This document shows positions 8,440 through 17,630 of a stretch of 40,089 nucleotides of DNA, piece by piece. The position numbers and the translations under genes were made by a program. The DNA is from Planctomycetaceae bacterium (GTDB lineage Bacteria > Planctomycetota > Planctomycetia > Planctomycetales > Planctomycetaceae): NCBI GenBank assembly GCA_028284885.1, contig JANQQW010000064.1, positions 1-40,089 of the forward strand. Reading direction: 5' to 3'. Numbering within the stretch: the stretch's first letter is position 1; each line of letters opens with the position of its first letter. Under the pieces are notes generated by a model. The model had not been told where the DNA came from. It was given only the letters and a program-made list of their open reading frames with translations, and did no database searches.

Positions 8440-9359
8440 TGGGCCGCGGCCCACTCGTCGTACCGTTGCCGGAGTTCCCCCATGTTGCCGAAGCGGTTGC
8501 GGTAGGTGGTGTTGCTGACCGGGAGGAGGCGGCGGAGTTGGTTGGCGGTGGGGTGGTGGCCGAGGCGTTGCTGCAGGTCGTGGTAGAGGTGGAGGAGTTC
8601 GTCGTCGGTGTAGCGGCGGGCCGTGGCGTTCACGCGGATGCCGGCGGTCTGGACGAGGTCGGTCCAGCCGGACGGGAACAGGCGGTAGACGGTGAAGTTG
8701 CTGACCTCGGCCGCCTCGCAGAACCTCGGCAGCGACAGCGGTTCCGGTGAGGCCCGGTCGGCCGTGCGGGCGGCCGCGATCAGTCGCTCCCGCGTCCACG
8801 TCCCCTTCACCACCTCGTCCGGGTAGCGGGGCGGGAACGACTCCGGCCGGGTGGGGAAGTCGAGGTCGTTCTCCTGCAGCCACCTCGTGTAGCGATCGAC
8901 GACGGCGGCCTTGTTGCCGAACCGCAGGGCGAGGTTCTGCCGCGTGGTCTCGGAGCGGGCCTCGAACTCGAGTTGCGTGGGGATGCGGCCGAGCAGGCGG
9001 ACGACGCGGTCGTACTCGCGGAGCAGCGAGTCGTCGGTCCAGAACCTCCGGCGGACGATGCAGCCGTCGATGCCGGAGCGGTCGACGAGTTCCTCCCAGC
9101 CGCCGGCGAAGTGCTGGCGGACCAGTTTCCTCGTGATGCCGGTGATCGCCTCGAACCGGATCCGGGTGAGCGGGCTCTCGTGCTTCTCGGTCTCGCGGGC
9201 CGCGTCGATCAGGAGATCCGGCGTCCACGGGTGCGGGTTGATGCCGCCGTACTGGAAGCGGACCCGGAACTCGAGAGTCGTGGGGTCGTTCAACGGGTCG
9301 TACAACGGCTCCGGCATTCCGAGCAGGACGTTCGGGTGGAACTGGGCAGGCAGGACCAT
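8436..9359 (-). CDS. Stand-alone protein of four homing-endonuclease-associated-type repeats (putative DNA-binding)
   Basis: The protein, 307 aa from the ATG at 9359, is built almost entirely of four units of about 55 residues in an A-B-A-B order. A units (about 45-97 and 187-241) begin WTPDLLIDAAR or WTRERLIAAAR and end GGWEELVDRSGI or SGWTDLVQTAGI. B units (106-160 and 249-303) begin WTDDSLLREY or YTDDELLHLY, have LGRIPT or LGHHPT in the middle, and end in RFGNKAAVVDRY or RFGNMGELRQRY. The B pattern matches the homing endonuclease associated repeat (HNR), a small helical DNA-binding repeat. No nuclease domain is present. Other starts are TTG 9413 and ATG 9317; ATG 9359 is preferred because it keeps the conserved-looking leader without a rare start. 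Its TAG stop belongs to REP copy 4. Function unknown; DNA binding is inferred. Confidence 0.75.
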   Translation of the reverse strand: MVLPAQFHPNVLLGMPEPLYDPLNDPTTLEFRVRFQYGGINPHPWTPDLLIDAARETEKHESPLTRIRFEAITGITRKLVRQHFAGGWEELVDRSGIDGCIVRRRFWTDDSLLREYDRVVRLLGRIPTQLEFEARSETTRQNLALRFGNKAAVVDRYTRWLQENDLDFPTRPESFPPRYPDEVVKGTWTRERLIAAARTADRASPEPLSLPRFCEAAEVSNFTVYRLFPSGWTDLVQTAGIRVNATARRYTDDELLHLYHDLQQRLGHHPTANQLRRLLPVSNTTYRNRFGNMGELRQRYDEWAAAQ

Positions 9360-9382
9360 CACGGAGAACCCCGGGGCGGCAG

Positions 9383-9568
9383 GTGACTCAACCCGACGGC
9401 GTTCGTTGCGCAACGGGCGGCGGGTTGAAGCGGGAACGCTTCGTCGCGCTCTCGCCGGACCTTCTGGGCGTCGTCGACGTGGACGGGCGGGTCCGGCAGG
9501 CGAACCCGGCGTGGTCCACCGCGACGGGACTCGACTCGGCCGCCGTTCGTCGCAAGGACGAGAGTTAG
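9383..9568 (+). pseudogene. Fragment of a PAS-domain protein
   Basis: A 61-residue open frame starting GTG 9383 contains RERFVALSPDLLGVVDVDG followed by RVRQANPAWSTATGLD. This is the classic N-terminal half of a PAS fold (F-x-L-S-x-D-L-L ... G ... N-P-A-W). The frame stops at once afterwards, overlapping the 3' end of rmlB on the other strand, so the rest of the PAS core and any kinase or output domain is missing. It is best read as a remnant of a signalling gene cut by rearrangement. The first 15 or so residues look random. Confidence 0.5.
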
Positions 9569-10578
9569 CGACCGCCGTACTGCTCCTCGTAGTACTTCAG
9601 GTACTCGCCGGACTTCACGCGGTCCACCCACTCGGTGTTCTCGCGGTACCAGGCGACGGTCTCGGCGAGGCCGGTCTCGAAGGGGACCTCCGGTTCCCAG
9701 CCGAGGTCTCGTTTCGCCTTCGAGCAGTCGATCGCGTACCGCAGGTCGTGGCCGGGGCGGTCGGTGACGTAGGTGATCAGCGACTCCGGTTTGTCGGTCA
9801 GCTTCAGCAACAGTTTCGTGAGGGCGATGTTCGTCATCTCGCACTCGCCGCCGAAGTTGTAGACCTCGCCCGGCGTCCCGTTCCGCAGCGCGGCGTCGAT
9901 GCCGCGGCAGTGGTCGAGGACGTGAATCCAGTCGCGGACGTTCGTTCCCTCGCCGTAGACCGGAAGCGACTTGTCGGCCAGGGCGTTCGAAACGAACAGC
10001 GGGATCAACTTCTCCGGGAACTGGTACGGCCCGTAGTTGTTCGAGCAGCGGGTGACGACGGCGGGGAAGTCGAACGTGTGGTGGTAGCCGCGGACGAGGC
10101 AGTCGGCGGCGGCCTTCGACGCCGAGTACGGGCTGTTCGGGGCGAGGGGCGTCTCCTCGGTGAACAGGCCCGTCTCGCCGAGGCTGCCGTAGACCTCGTC
10201 CGTCGAAACCTGCAGGAACCGGCCCACGCCGACGGTGCGGCAGGCGTCCATCAGCACCTGCGTGCCGACGACGTTCGTGCGGACGAACGGGCCGCTGTCG
10301 AGGATGCTGCGGTCGACGTGGCTCTCCGCGGCGAAGTTGACGACCGCTTCCGGTCGGGTCTCCTTCAGCACCGACTCGACGAACTCGCGGTCCGTGACGT
10401 CCCCCTTCCGGAAGACGTACCGGCCGTTGTCGGCGACGTCGGCGAGGTTCTCCGGGTTGCCGGCGTACGTCAGGGCGTCGACGTTGACGACGGTCTGGTC
10501 GGGGTGGGCTTCGAGCTGCAGGCGGACGAAGTTCGAGCCGATGAACCCGCAGCCGCCGGTGACGAGGAGGGTCTTCAC
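9565..10578 (-). CDS. rmlB: dTDP-glucose 4,6-dehydratase
   Basis: Second step of dTDP-L-rhamnose synthesis: NAD-dependent conversion of dTDP-glucose to dTDP-4-keto-6-deoxyglucose. It is an extended short-chain dehydrogenase of 337 aa, the usual RmlB length. The Rossmann motif GGCGFIG is at residues 8-14, the catalytic pair Asp127-Glu128 is in STDEVYG, and Tyr151-x3-Lys155 is in YSASK. DWIHVLDHCRGI and RPGHDLRYAID are family signatures. The start is GTG 10578, giving MKTLLVTGG; longer frames upstream add 37 residues with no family character. No rmlA, rmlC or rmlD is adjacent, so the pathway is split across the genome. The 3' end overlaps the PAS fragment by a few bases. Confidence 0.95.
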   Translation of the reverse strand: MKTLLVTGGCGFIGSNFVRLQLEAHPDQTVVNVDALTYAGNPENLADVADNGRYVFRKGDVTDREFVESVLKETRPEAVVNFAAESHVDRSILDSGPFVRTNVVGTQVLMDACRTVGVGRFLQVSTDEVYGSLGETGLFTEETPLAPNSPYSASKAAADCLVRGYHHTFDFPAVVTRCSNNYGPYQFPEKLIPLFVSNALADKSLPVYGEGTNVRDWIHVLDHCRGIDAALRNGTPGEVYNFGGECEMTNIALTKLLLKLTDKPESLITYVTDRPGHDLRYAIDCSKAKRDLGWEPEVPFETGLAETVAWYRENTEWVDRVKSGEYLKYYEEQYGGR

Positions 10579-10669
10579 GTGCCGTTCCAGTGAGTGCAGT
10601 GTCGGGAACCACGACGTAACTAACGGACGGGCCGAGTGGAAGGGCGAACGCGGAACGTGCGGCGTCACC

Positions 10670-10700
10670 GGTTGGGCCGGGTTCCCCAACCTGCCATAAT
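10670..10700 (+). promoter_or_regulatory. Candidate trpB promoter overlapped by an inverted repeat
   Basis: TTGGGC (10672-10677), 17 bases, CATAAT (10695-10700) resembles a sigma70 promoter. The arms GGTTGGG (10670-10676) and CCCAACC (10685-10691) form a perfect 7-bp inverted repeat covering the -35 and spacer, as an operator would. The resulting leader before trpB would be about 140 bases. Confidence 0.4.
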
Positions 10701-10802
10701 GCCGGGAGACGAGTTCGACGTCCCCACAAGTGAGTGCGAGCGGGAGGAGCCTTCGGTTCGCGTCCGCACGGGTGACGTGTCGAACAGACGAGTCCGCGTA
10801 AC

Positions 10803-10822
10803 CGGCCGGCTGACACCGGCCG
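10803..10822 (+). other. Hairpin in the trpB leader
   Basis: A 7-bp stem CGGCCGG/CCGGCCG with a CTGACA loop ends 22 bases before the trpB ATG. It could occlude or regulate translation. No Trp-rich leader peptide was recognised. Confidence 0.4.
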
Positions 10823-10844
10823 CTCGCCTTCGAGCACGAATGAC

Positions 10845-12065
10845 ATGACCACGCTTCCCACCACCGCCGCCACCGCCAACGTTCCCGACGCCGAGGGTCG
10901 CTTCGGCGAGTTCGGACGGCGTTTCGTCCCCGAGACGCTGATGTTCGCCCTCGAACAGCTGACCGCGGAGTACGAACGAGCGAGGAACGACCCCGAGTTC
11001 GACGCCGAGTTCCGGGAGCTGCTCCGCACGTACGTCGGCCGGCCGAACCCGCTCTACTTCGCCGAGCGACTGACGGCCCACTGCGGCGGGGCCCGCATAT
11101 ACCTGAAGCGCGAGGACCTGAACCACACCGGCGCCCACAAGATCAACAACACGATCGGGCAGGCGTTGCTGACGCGGCGGATGGGGAAGACGCGGATCAT
11201 CGCCGAGACGGGGGCCGGCCAGCACGGCGTGGCCACCGCCACCGCCTGTGCCCGCTTCGGTTTCGACTGCGTCGTCTTCATGGGCGAGGAGGACGTCCGC
11301 CGGCAGCGGCTGAACGTGTTCCGCATGCGGCAGCTCGGGGCCGAGGTCCAGCCGGTCTCGTCCGGGTCGAAGACGCTCCGCGACGCCACCAACGAGGCGA
11401 TGCGGACCTGGATGAGCACCGTGGAGGACACCCACTACATCCTCGGCTCGGTCGTCGGCCCGCACCCGTTCCCCATGATCGTCCGGGACTTCCAGTCGGT
11501 CATCGGCCGGGAGACGAAGGAGCAGTGCCTAGCCGAGATCGGACGGCTGCCGGACGAGGTGATCGCCTGCGTGGGCGGCGGGTCGAACGCGGCCGGCATG
11601 TTCCACCCGTTCGTCGAGGACGAGTCGGTCCGGCTCGTCGGCATCGAGGCGGGCGGCACCGGGCCCGACCTCGGCCACCACGCCAGCACCCTCAGCTTCG
11701 GAAACAAGGGGGTGCTCCACGGCAGCTACAGCTACGTCCTCCAGGACGGTGACGGCCAGACCAGCGACGTCCACTCGATCTCGGCCGGCCTCGACTACCC
11801 CGGCGTCGGCCCGGAGCACGCCTACTGGAAGGACGCCGGCCGCGTCGACTACGCGAGCGTCACCGACGCCGAGGCCCTCGACGCCTTCCAACAGGTCGCC
11901 CAACTCGAAGGCATCCTCCCCGCCGTGGAAACGGCCCACGCCTTCGCCCACGTCCTCAAGACCGCCGGCAACCGCAGCCCCGAAGACGTGATCGTCGTCT
12001 GCCTCTCGGGCCGGGGCGACAAGGACGTGTACGAGGTCGCGCGGCTGCTCGGGCAGGACGGGTAG
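10845..12065 (+). CDS. trpB: Tryptophan synthase beta chain
   Basis: PLP-dependent beta subunit that condenses indole with serine to give tryptophan; 406 aa, normal length. The N-terminus [19 protein letters not shown] is the canonical TrpB opening. The PLP lysine is Lys99 in HTGAHKINN, and the phosphate-binding loop is [10 protein letters not shown]. Long conserved blocks such as [17 protein letters not shown] and [11 protein letters not shown] leave no doubt, and they point to the TrpB1 type that works with TrpA. trpA is not downstream: the next genes are on the opposite strand, so trpB is isolated from the rest of the pathway here. ATG 10845 is used; an ATG five bases earlier hits a stop after one codon. 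Confidence 0.97.
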   Translation: MTTLPTTAATANVPDAEGRFGEFGRRFVPETLMFALEQLTAEYERARNDPEFDAEFRELLRTYVGRPNPLYFAERLTAHCGGARIYLKREDLNHTGAHKINNTIGQALLTRRMGKTRIIAETGAGQHGVATATACARFGFDCVVFMGEEDVRRQRLNVFRMRQLGAEVQPVSSGSKTLRDATNEAMRTWMSTVEDTHYILGSVVGPHPFPMIVRDFQSVIGRETKEQCLAEIGRLPDEVIACVGGGSNAAGMFHPFVEDESVRLVGIEAGGTGPDLGHHASTLSFGNKGVLHGSYSYVLQDGDGQTSDVHSISAGLDYPGVGPEHAYWKDAGRVDYASVTDAEALDAFQQVAQLEGILPAVETAHAFAHVLKTAGNRSPEDVIVVCLSGRGDKDVYEVARLLGQDG

Positions 12066-12105
12066 AGCCGATCTCGGCGAGCATGGCGATCGGAACCCGA
12101 ACTCG

Positions 12106-12480
12106 TCACGGATCACCAGTCTCTGCCGAGCGGACTCGAATTCCCGACTCGTCGACGATCCAAAGCGAGCCCTGAACGGCTTCGACGGTCAGGTGGCCGA
12201 GCAGGGTCGGCACGAGCGCTGTGATCGTCGTGACCACTTGGTTGCGCGGGCGGAGAACGACGATGCCGGGATGTGTGCCCGGCGGGTAGGCTCGAATGTC
12301 CGCGAAGTCGAGATCGAGCGTGATGAGCACGCGATTCTCGGTCGAGCACGCCTCGATGACTCGGTCGTCGTTCGCTCCCTACAACTACTCGTCGCGAACC
12401 GTCTCGACGTCCGCCGACGCGGTACGAAGCGCCTCGACGACCTGCCGCGGGATGTTCTCGTCGGTCTTGAACGGCGGCAT
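12106..12480 (-). pseudogene. DUF5615 PIN-like toxin gene with two in-frame amber codons
   Basis: Read from ATG 12480, the frame gives MPPFKTDENIPRQVVEALR, then VRDE-stop-L-stop-GANDDRVIEAC, then LITLDLDFADIRAYPPGTHP and ends SLWIVDESGIRVRSAE. This is a full-length DUF5615 protein (PIN-like toxin, usually paired with DUF433) of 124 codons with no frameshift, interrupted by TAG at codon 32 (12385-12387) and TAG at codon 34 (12379-12381). The family normally has a residue such as Gln or Gly at those places. The acidic PIN-type residues (TDEN near the start, LDLDFAD) are preserved, so the damage looks recent. The gene start overlaps the DUF433 stop by one base (TGATG). The last 74 codons could be translated only from an internal start. 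Amber readthrough is conceivable but unsupported. Confidence 0.75.
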
Positions 12481-12716
12481 CAAACCGAGTCGATCGCGAC
12501 GGGAACGAACCGCTCGCGGGCCAGTTCGGCTGCGTAGGCCATTGCCGCTCGCACGTGGTCCGGCGTCAGCGTCGGGTAGCTGGCCAGCAGTTGGGCCTCC
12601 GGGACGCCGGCCGCGAGGTTGTCCAGGACGACCGAGACGGGAATCCGGGTGCCCGAGAGGCAGGCCTTCCCGTGGCAGACGTGGGGATCGACGGAGACGT
12701 GTTCTTGCCAGTTCAT
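12480..12716 (-). CDS. DUF433 antitoxin
   Basis: Small protein (78 aa) of the DUF433 family, generally encoded just upstream of a DUF5615 toxin and predicted to neutralise it and bind DNA through a winged/HTH fold. The diagnostic block CHGKACLSGTRIPVSVVLD is intact, followed by the helical part GVPEAQLLASYPTLTPDHV. The start is ATG 12716, with GAGGA about nine bases upstream; a longer frame adds only five residues. Its TGA stop overlaps the ATG of the toxin gene by one base, so the two would be translationally coupled. The stop codon of the GIY-YIG gene lies within its ribosome-binding region. The antitoxin is intact although the toxin gene is broken, the expected order of loss. Confidence 0.88.
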   Translation of the reverse strand: MNWQEHVSVDPHVCHGKACLSGTRIPVSVVLDNLAAGVPEAQLLASYPTLTPDHVRAAMAYAAELARERFVPVAIDSV

Positions 12717-12727
12717 TGCTTCGTTCC

Positions 12728-13512
12728 TCACCCGTTGAGCCGTGTCTGCATCTCGCTGAGCAGGTTCATCATCTGCTGCCGTTCGATCTCCGGGTCCTCG
12801 GCCTGAAGGTACTCGACAGCGGAGAAGTCGTCGCCCCGACGCCGGTTCTGGCGTGGCTCGAGTCCCTCGATCAACAACGCCTCCATCGTGGCGATCCAGA
12901 CTGCGATCCCGGGCGTCCCGGACGGTTCGAGCAGCTCACCGGCGTCGGTCACCTCGTAGAGGCGGAACCAGGAGAAGCGGTTCCATCGACCGCGGAGTCG
13001 GTCGAGCGTGTGCTCGTAGAGACGTCGCCCGAGCGGACGATCGACCGAACGGCCGACGTAGACCGTCTCGCGAGAGTCGTGAAGCAGGTAGACACCTCGC
13101 TGCTGGCAGAAGTCGACCGGGTCGGCCCCGATCTGCTGTCGACCGAGCAGGGCGGGCGTGTTCGTCCACCGCACCAGGTCCCGGTGCCAGTACATGCCGA
13201 AGGCGTGCACGATGCCGACGCTGTCGTCGGTCTCCGAGGTCTCTTGCGGCGGAGCGACGTCGGAGTCGCCCCCGCCGTCGAGTACGTCCCGGAGGGCATA
13301 CTCACCCGGCGCGACGCGGACGAACGGGGAGGCCGTCCCCTCGTGCTTGATCGAACTGCTGATGGTGGCGCCGACGGTTGCCGCGGGGGTCGCCCCCACG
13401 CTCGACCTCAGCCCCTTGCCGAGGATGGCCTCGGTGATCTCGACGGGGCGCATCGCCTCGCCGGCGTCACGAGGACTTGGACGATCGCATCCTTCCACGT
13501 CAGTTCGGGCAC
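12728..13512 (-). pseudogene. HARE-HTH / GIY-YIG nuclease-family protein, one-base frameshift
   Basis: Reading from GTG 13512 gives PELTWKDAIVQVL. A base seems to be missing near 13467-13472 (CTCGTGAC where CTCCGTGAC is expected), after which the -1 frame continues DAGEAMRPVEITEAILGKG and SSVGATPAATVGATISSSIK to the stop at 12728. The N-terminal part is a HARE-type winged helix; the C-terminal part is a GIY-YIG domain with RGVYLL and VYVGRS standing for GIY and YIG, RRLYEHT, and MEALLIEGLEPRQN supplying the catalytic Glu and Asn. The GTG start is supported by GGAG seven bases upstream and by a TACACT box at 13552-13557. If the frameshift is real, an internal ATG at 13453 could still give the GIY-YIG half with a shortened HARE domain. 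It leads an operon with DUF433-DUF5615. Cutting activity is inferred from the fold. Confidence 0.75.
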
Positions 13513-13551
13513 TTCGTGTCTCCGTCGTTCGGCTACCAGTCGTGTGGGGCG

Positions 13552-13557
13552 AGTGTA
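13552..13557 (-). promoter_or_regulatory. Candidate -10 box (TACACT) for the GIY-YIG/DUF433/DUF5615 operon
   Basis: TACACT on the minus strand, 39 bases before GTG 13512, in the same ten-base context (GCGTACACTC) as before ribF. Confidence 0.4.
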
Positions 13558-13751
13558 CGCCGGTTTCGCCGCGCTCGCATCCTCGGGCGGGTCGCCCGGA
13601 GAGCGGCGGTCCGAGGTCGGATTGGCCCGGAAGACATCTGCGATTCGTTCTTCCAACGCGTGATCGACGCCGGTAGAAACCACTAGGAGAGCTTGGCACG
13701 TGAGCTCCGGGCTCAGTTCGGTTTCCTCCCGGAGTCTCCGTCATCGCCGTC

Positions 13752-16700
13752 GTGCAGCCCTGTCCGGAGTGCGGTGCCGTTTCCACGTCGGGGTCGGCCA
13801 AGTGCCCCGTGTGTGACAGTCGGCTGAACTGCGTCCCACTCTTGGTGGACGCGGGAGACGAGGGGACTGCGTACTTCTTCCCGGACGACGGCCCGGCCGA
13901 CGCCTCCGCCGCGACCGCGACCTCCGGGCACGGATCCGCGACGGACGAGTCCGGCGGAGCGTTCGCGCTGACACGTCCCTCGTCCCGGTTCGGCGAGTAC
14001 GACCTGCTCGAGGAGATCGCCCGGGGCGGCATGGGGGTCGTCTTCCGAGCGCGGCAACGACGACTGAACCGCGACGTCGCACTCAAGACGATCCTCTCCT
14101 CCCATCTCGCGACCGAGTCGGACGTGCGGCGATTCCGCACCGAGGCCGAGGCGGCGGCGCGGCTCGAGCACTCGGGCATCGTCGCCGTCCACGAGGTGGG
14201 CGAGCACGAGGGGCTGCACTACTACACGATGCCGCTCGTCACCGGCGGGACGCTTCGCGACCTGTTGGCCGAGGGGCCGCTTCCGCCCCGGCGTGCGGCC
14301 GAGTTGCTCCTTAAGATCACCGAGGCCGTGCGGTACGCACACGACCGGAACGTGGTGCACCGGGACCTGAAGCCGGGCAACGTGTTGTTGGACGAGTCGG
14401 GCAACCCGAAGGTGTCCGACTTCGGGCTGGCGAAGTTCGTCGAGGAGGACTCGGGGCTGACCAAGTCGGGCGTGGTGCAGGGGACGCCCAGCTACATGTC
14501 GCCGGAACAGGCCGCCGGGGTGCCGGGGCTGGTCGGACCGCCCGCCGACGTGTACGCGCTGGGCGCGATTCTCTACACGCTGCTGACGCGCCGCCCGCCG
14601 TTCCTCGGCCCGACGACCGTCGAGACGCTGAGGCAGGTGACCGAGGACGACCCGGTCCCGCCGTCGCAACGCAACCGTGCCGTCGACGGCGACCTGGAGA
14701 CGATCTGCCTGAAGTGCCTGGAGAAGGAGCCGTCGGCACGGTACGCGTCCGCGGCCCACCTGCTGGACGAGTTGCAGCGTTACCTCGACGGTCGTCCGAT
14801 CACCGCCCGGCGAACGGGGCGTGTCCGGCAATCCGTGCGGTGGTGCCGACGCCGCCCGGTGCAGGCCCTGCTCACAGCGGCGTTGGCGGTCTCCGTGCTG
14901 CTCGGCATCGCCGGGACGACGACGTTCGCCGTGCTGATGCGCGAACGCGCGAACGAGGCCGAGTTCGAGGCCCGCATGGCGGACGAGGCGCGGCGGCGGG
15001 CCGAGGAGGCACGGCAGCAGGCCGAGGCGGCTCAGCGACGGGCGGAGCAGAACGAGTACCGCTCGCTCGTCGACAAGGTCCGTCTGGAGTCGGCCACGCG
15101 GCCGGCGAACGGGTGGACGTGGCATGCCCTCGCCGACCTCGAGCGGGCGGCGTCGCTTGAGCCTGCGCGGGGAGACGAGGCGACACTGCGAACGCTGGCC
15201 GCTCGCTGCCTCGGGACGTTCGACGTCCGCCCCGTGGGACAGATCGCGGCTGGCGTTCACATCGGGGACCTGGCCTTCTCCGCCGATGGTCGCCGCCTCT
15301 ACGCGGCTACTTCGAAACGGATTCCGAACTGCTTCGTCCGGGAGTTCGACGTCTCGACGTCAGCGGTGCTGAACGAGTACCGGATGGCGACGCTCAACGG
15401 GCAGTACTTCAGCCGGCTCGTGCAGGGGCGACGGTTTCAGTCGGGGTTCCGAGCCGTGGCCGTCGATCCGACGGGCGAGTGGGTCGCCGGTGGAACGCTG
15501 TTCGGCAGGGTCGTCGTCTGGCGTGTCGGCGAGCCCGAACCCGTCCAGTCGCTGGACGCGTTCGACGAGTCGGTGTTCGGGCTGCAGTTCTCTCCGGACG
15601 GGACCCGGCTCCTGGCGACGCCGAAGTCGCACGAGAAAGGCAAGACGGCCCTGCGGGTGTGGCAACGGCAAACGGATTCGTCGTGGACGGTCGAGCGGGA
15701 CCTCGCCGACGTGGGTCGCTCGATGGCGTTCGAGCCGGACGGGCGACACCTCGTCCATGCGGCCGCCGGTCGACTGGGGCTGCTCGACGTTCGCGAGTGG
15801 AGCGAGGTCGGCTGGACCGGCGAGCCTCGCGGCGTACGGCCCCGACCTGTCGGTCTTCGCCACCCACGACCACCGCGAGGTGCTCACCTGGACGAGTGCG
15901 GAGTCCGAGTCGAGGCACGACGGCGACCAGTTGCAGCTCGTGGGCGACACACCGTTCGTCGTGTCCGGCAGCAGCGTCGACCGGTTGTGCGTGCACGATC
16001 TCGTGACCGGAGACTTGGTCGTCACGGTCCTGACCCACGGCCGCCGGTCGGGGCCGTTCGCGGTGTCGCCCGACGGTCGGCGGCTCACCGTCGCCGAGAT
16101 GGACGCCGTCGTTCTGTACGAGATCCGGACGCCCGAGGCGTGGACGTTCCCGACCGTTCACCGCGGCGTCGTCGAGTCGTGCGACTTGAGTGCCGACGGC
16201 GAACGCGTCGCCTGGCTGGCGGTCGAACGGGACAGCCGTGGCGTCACGCGGAGCGAGGCGGGCGTCACCCGGACGGCGACCGGAGAGACACGACCCCTCA
16301 CCAGTGTGACGAGGCACTCGCGGACGTATCGTCCGGACGTCCGCGTCTCGTCCTCCGTTCGCCTGCTCGCCGACGGCAGTGTCTGCGTGCAGGAGCCGCT
16401 GATGGGACTGCATCCGACCCGCACGACGGCGGGGACAGTGCTGCCGCCGGAGTCGGGGCGGCTCGTCGACGACACGGCCTTCGTCGTGACTCCCCCCGCA
16501 CGCTTCGTTCGGGAGTACGACGCGACGGTCGTCGTGGTGGACGCGGCCGGAGCGTCGTTCCGCGTGCCCGCCGCGCTCGATTCGCAGGGCGACCATGGTG
16601 TGTTCCTGCGGTGCTCCGCCGGGTTCGCCGGCGAGTCCAAGCTGTCCGTGGACGCCGGTTCCGGAAGGATCACGGTGGCCGAGCCCAGCGACGGCTGGCA

Positions 16701-17541
16701 CTTTCTCGGCCTCGTCCACCCGGGCGAGTCGACCGACGAGTTCACCGTCCGACTGCGGTCCACGACGAAGGAGCCGATCCGGGTCGAACTCCACGAGGTA
16801 CTGTGCGTTCCGTTCGAAGTCGATCCGCGAACGAAGCAGTACGACCTTCGGCACCACCACCCGGTCGCGTTCTCCCCGGACCTGCAGCGGATGTGGGGTT
16901 TCGTCAGCGACGAGGTGCTCCACGCGTGGGGTGTTCCGGGAGGGGACCGGCAGTACGCGTTCCGCGACGTCGCCCAAGCCGTTCACTTCGGACCGCACCG
17001 TTTGCGGGGCCTCAGTGGTGGCGTTGGCCGGATCGTCGTCGGAGCGTCGACGGGGCAGGTCGTCGTCTTGGACACGGCCGACGGCCGAGTCCTCTCGAAG
17101 GTCTCCGGGCCGGGCGGCGAGATCTCCAGCCAGGCCCTGTCGTCCGACGAGTCCTGGTTCGTCGCAGGAACCGATCGTGGTCGCGTCGCGGCCTGGAACG
17201 TCGACGGGGAACCGTTCGGGATCGCCGACGCAACGGACCGAGCCGTCACGGCGGCCACGATCCTCGACGACGACGGACTCGTCGCCACCGGCACGGCGGA
17301 CGGGGTGGTCGTGTTGTGGAGCGTGTCGCAGCACGGCTGGACCGAGCAGCTTCGACTCGGGCCGTTCGGCGGGGCCGTTCGCGAGTTGCGGTGTTCCTCG
17401 ACGGGGGAGACGCTGGCCTGTCTGATCGCGGGGGAGCACACCGTGCGGGTGTTGGACCTCGCGCGACTGGAGGCCGACGCGACGTCGATGGGACTTCCAC
17501 CGCTCCCGCGGACCGCCCGGGACGTCGAGCAGCCGGAGTAG
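13752..17541 (+). CDS. Membrane Ser/Thr protein kinase with WD40-like C-terminal half, frameshifted near 15820
   Basis: Hanks-type kinase of the large planctomycete family. In order: a zinc ribbon (Cys4, Cys7, Cys18, Cys21); the kinase domain (about 80-350) with GGMG loop, Lys112, HRDLKPGN with Asp205, and DFG 223-225; a transmembrane helix at about 371-395; a charged coiled coil (397-440); and an extracytoplasmic beta-propeller-like region with WD40-type strands (SADGRRLYAAT, SPDGTRLLATPK, SPDGRRLTVAE). The kinase frame reads sensibly to GWTGEP; from about 15820 the coherent protein (LAAYGPDLSVFATHDHRE ... onward to 17541) is in the +1 frame, so one extra base, or a sequencing error, splits the propeller. 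The original frame stays open to 17588 but reads as Arg-rich noise. The kinase and membrane part would still be made. Start GTG 13752 keeps the zinc ribbon whole. Confidence 0.8.
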
Positions 17542-17585
17542 GAACGTCGGACGGGCGTCGCGTGGCGTCGGTCCCCCGCGGCCGT

Positions 17586-17591
17586 TAGCCT
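17586..17591 (+). promoter_or_regulatory. Candidate -10 box (TAGCCT) for the aminotransferase gene
   Basis: TAGCCT, 39 bases before ATG 17631, at the same distance as other TA-N-N-N-T boxes in the window. Confidence 0.3.
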
Positions 17592-17630
17592 GACGGTCCG
17601 AACCTGCCCTCCGACTCGCGAGACGCCGTG

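Noticed and set aside
15830-17588. Continuation of the kinase frame to 17588
   Set aside because: After about 15820 it becomes Arg-rich without motifs, whereas the +1 frame shows beta-propeller sequence.
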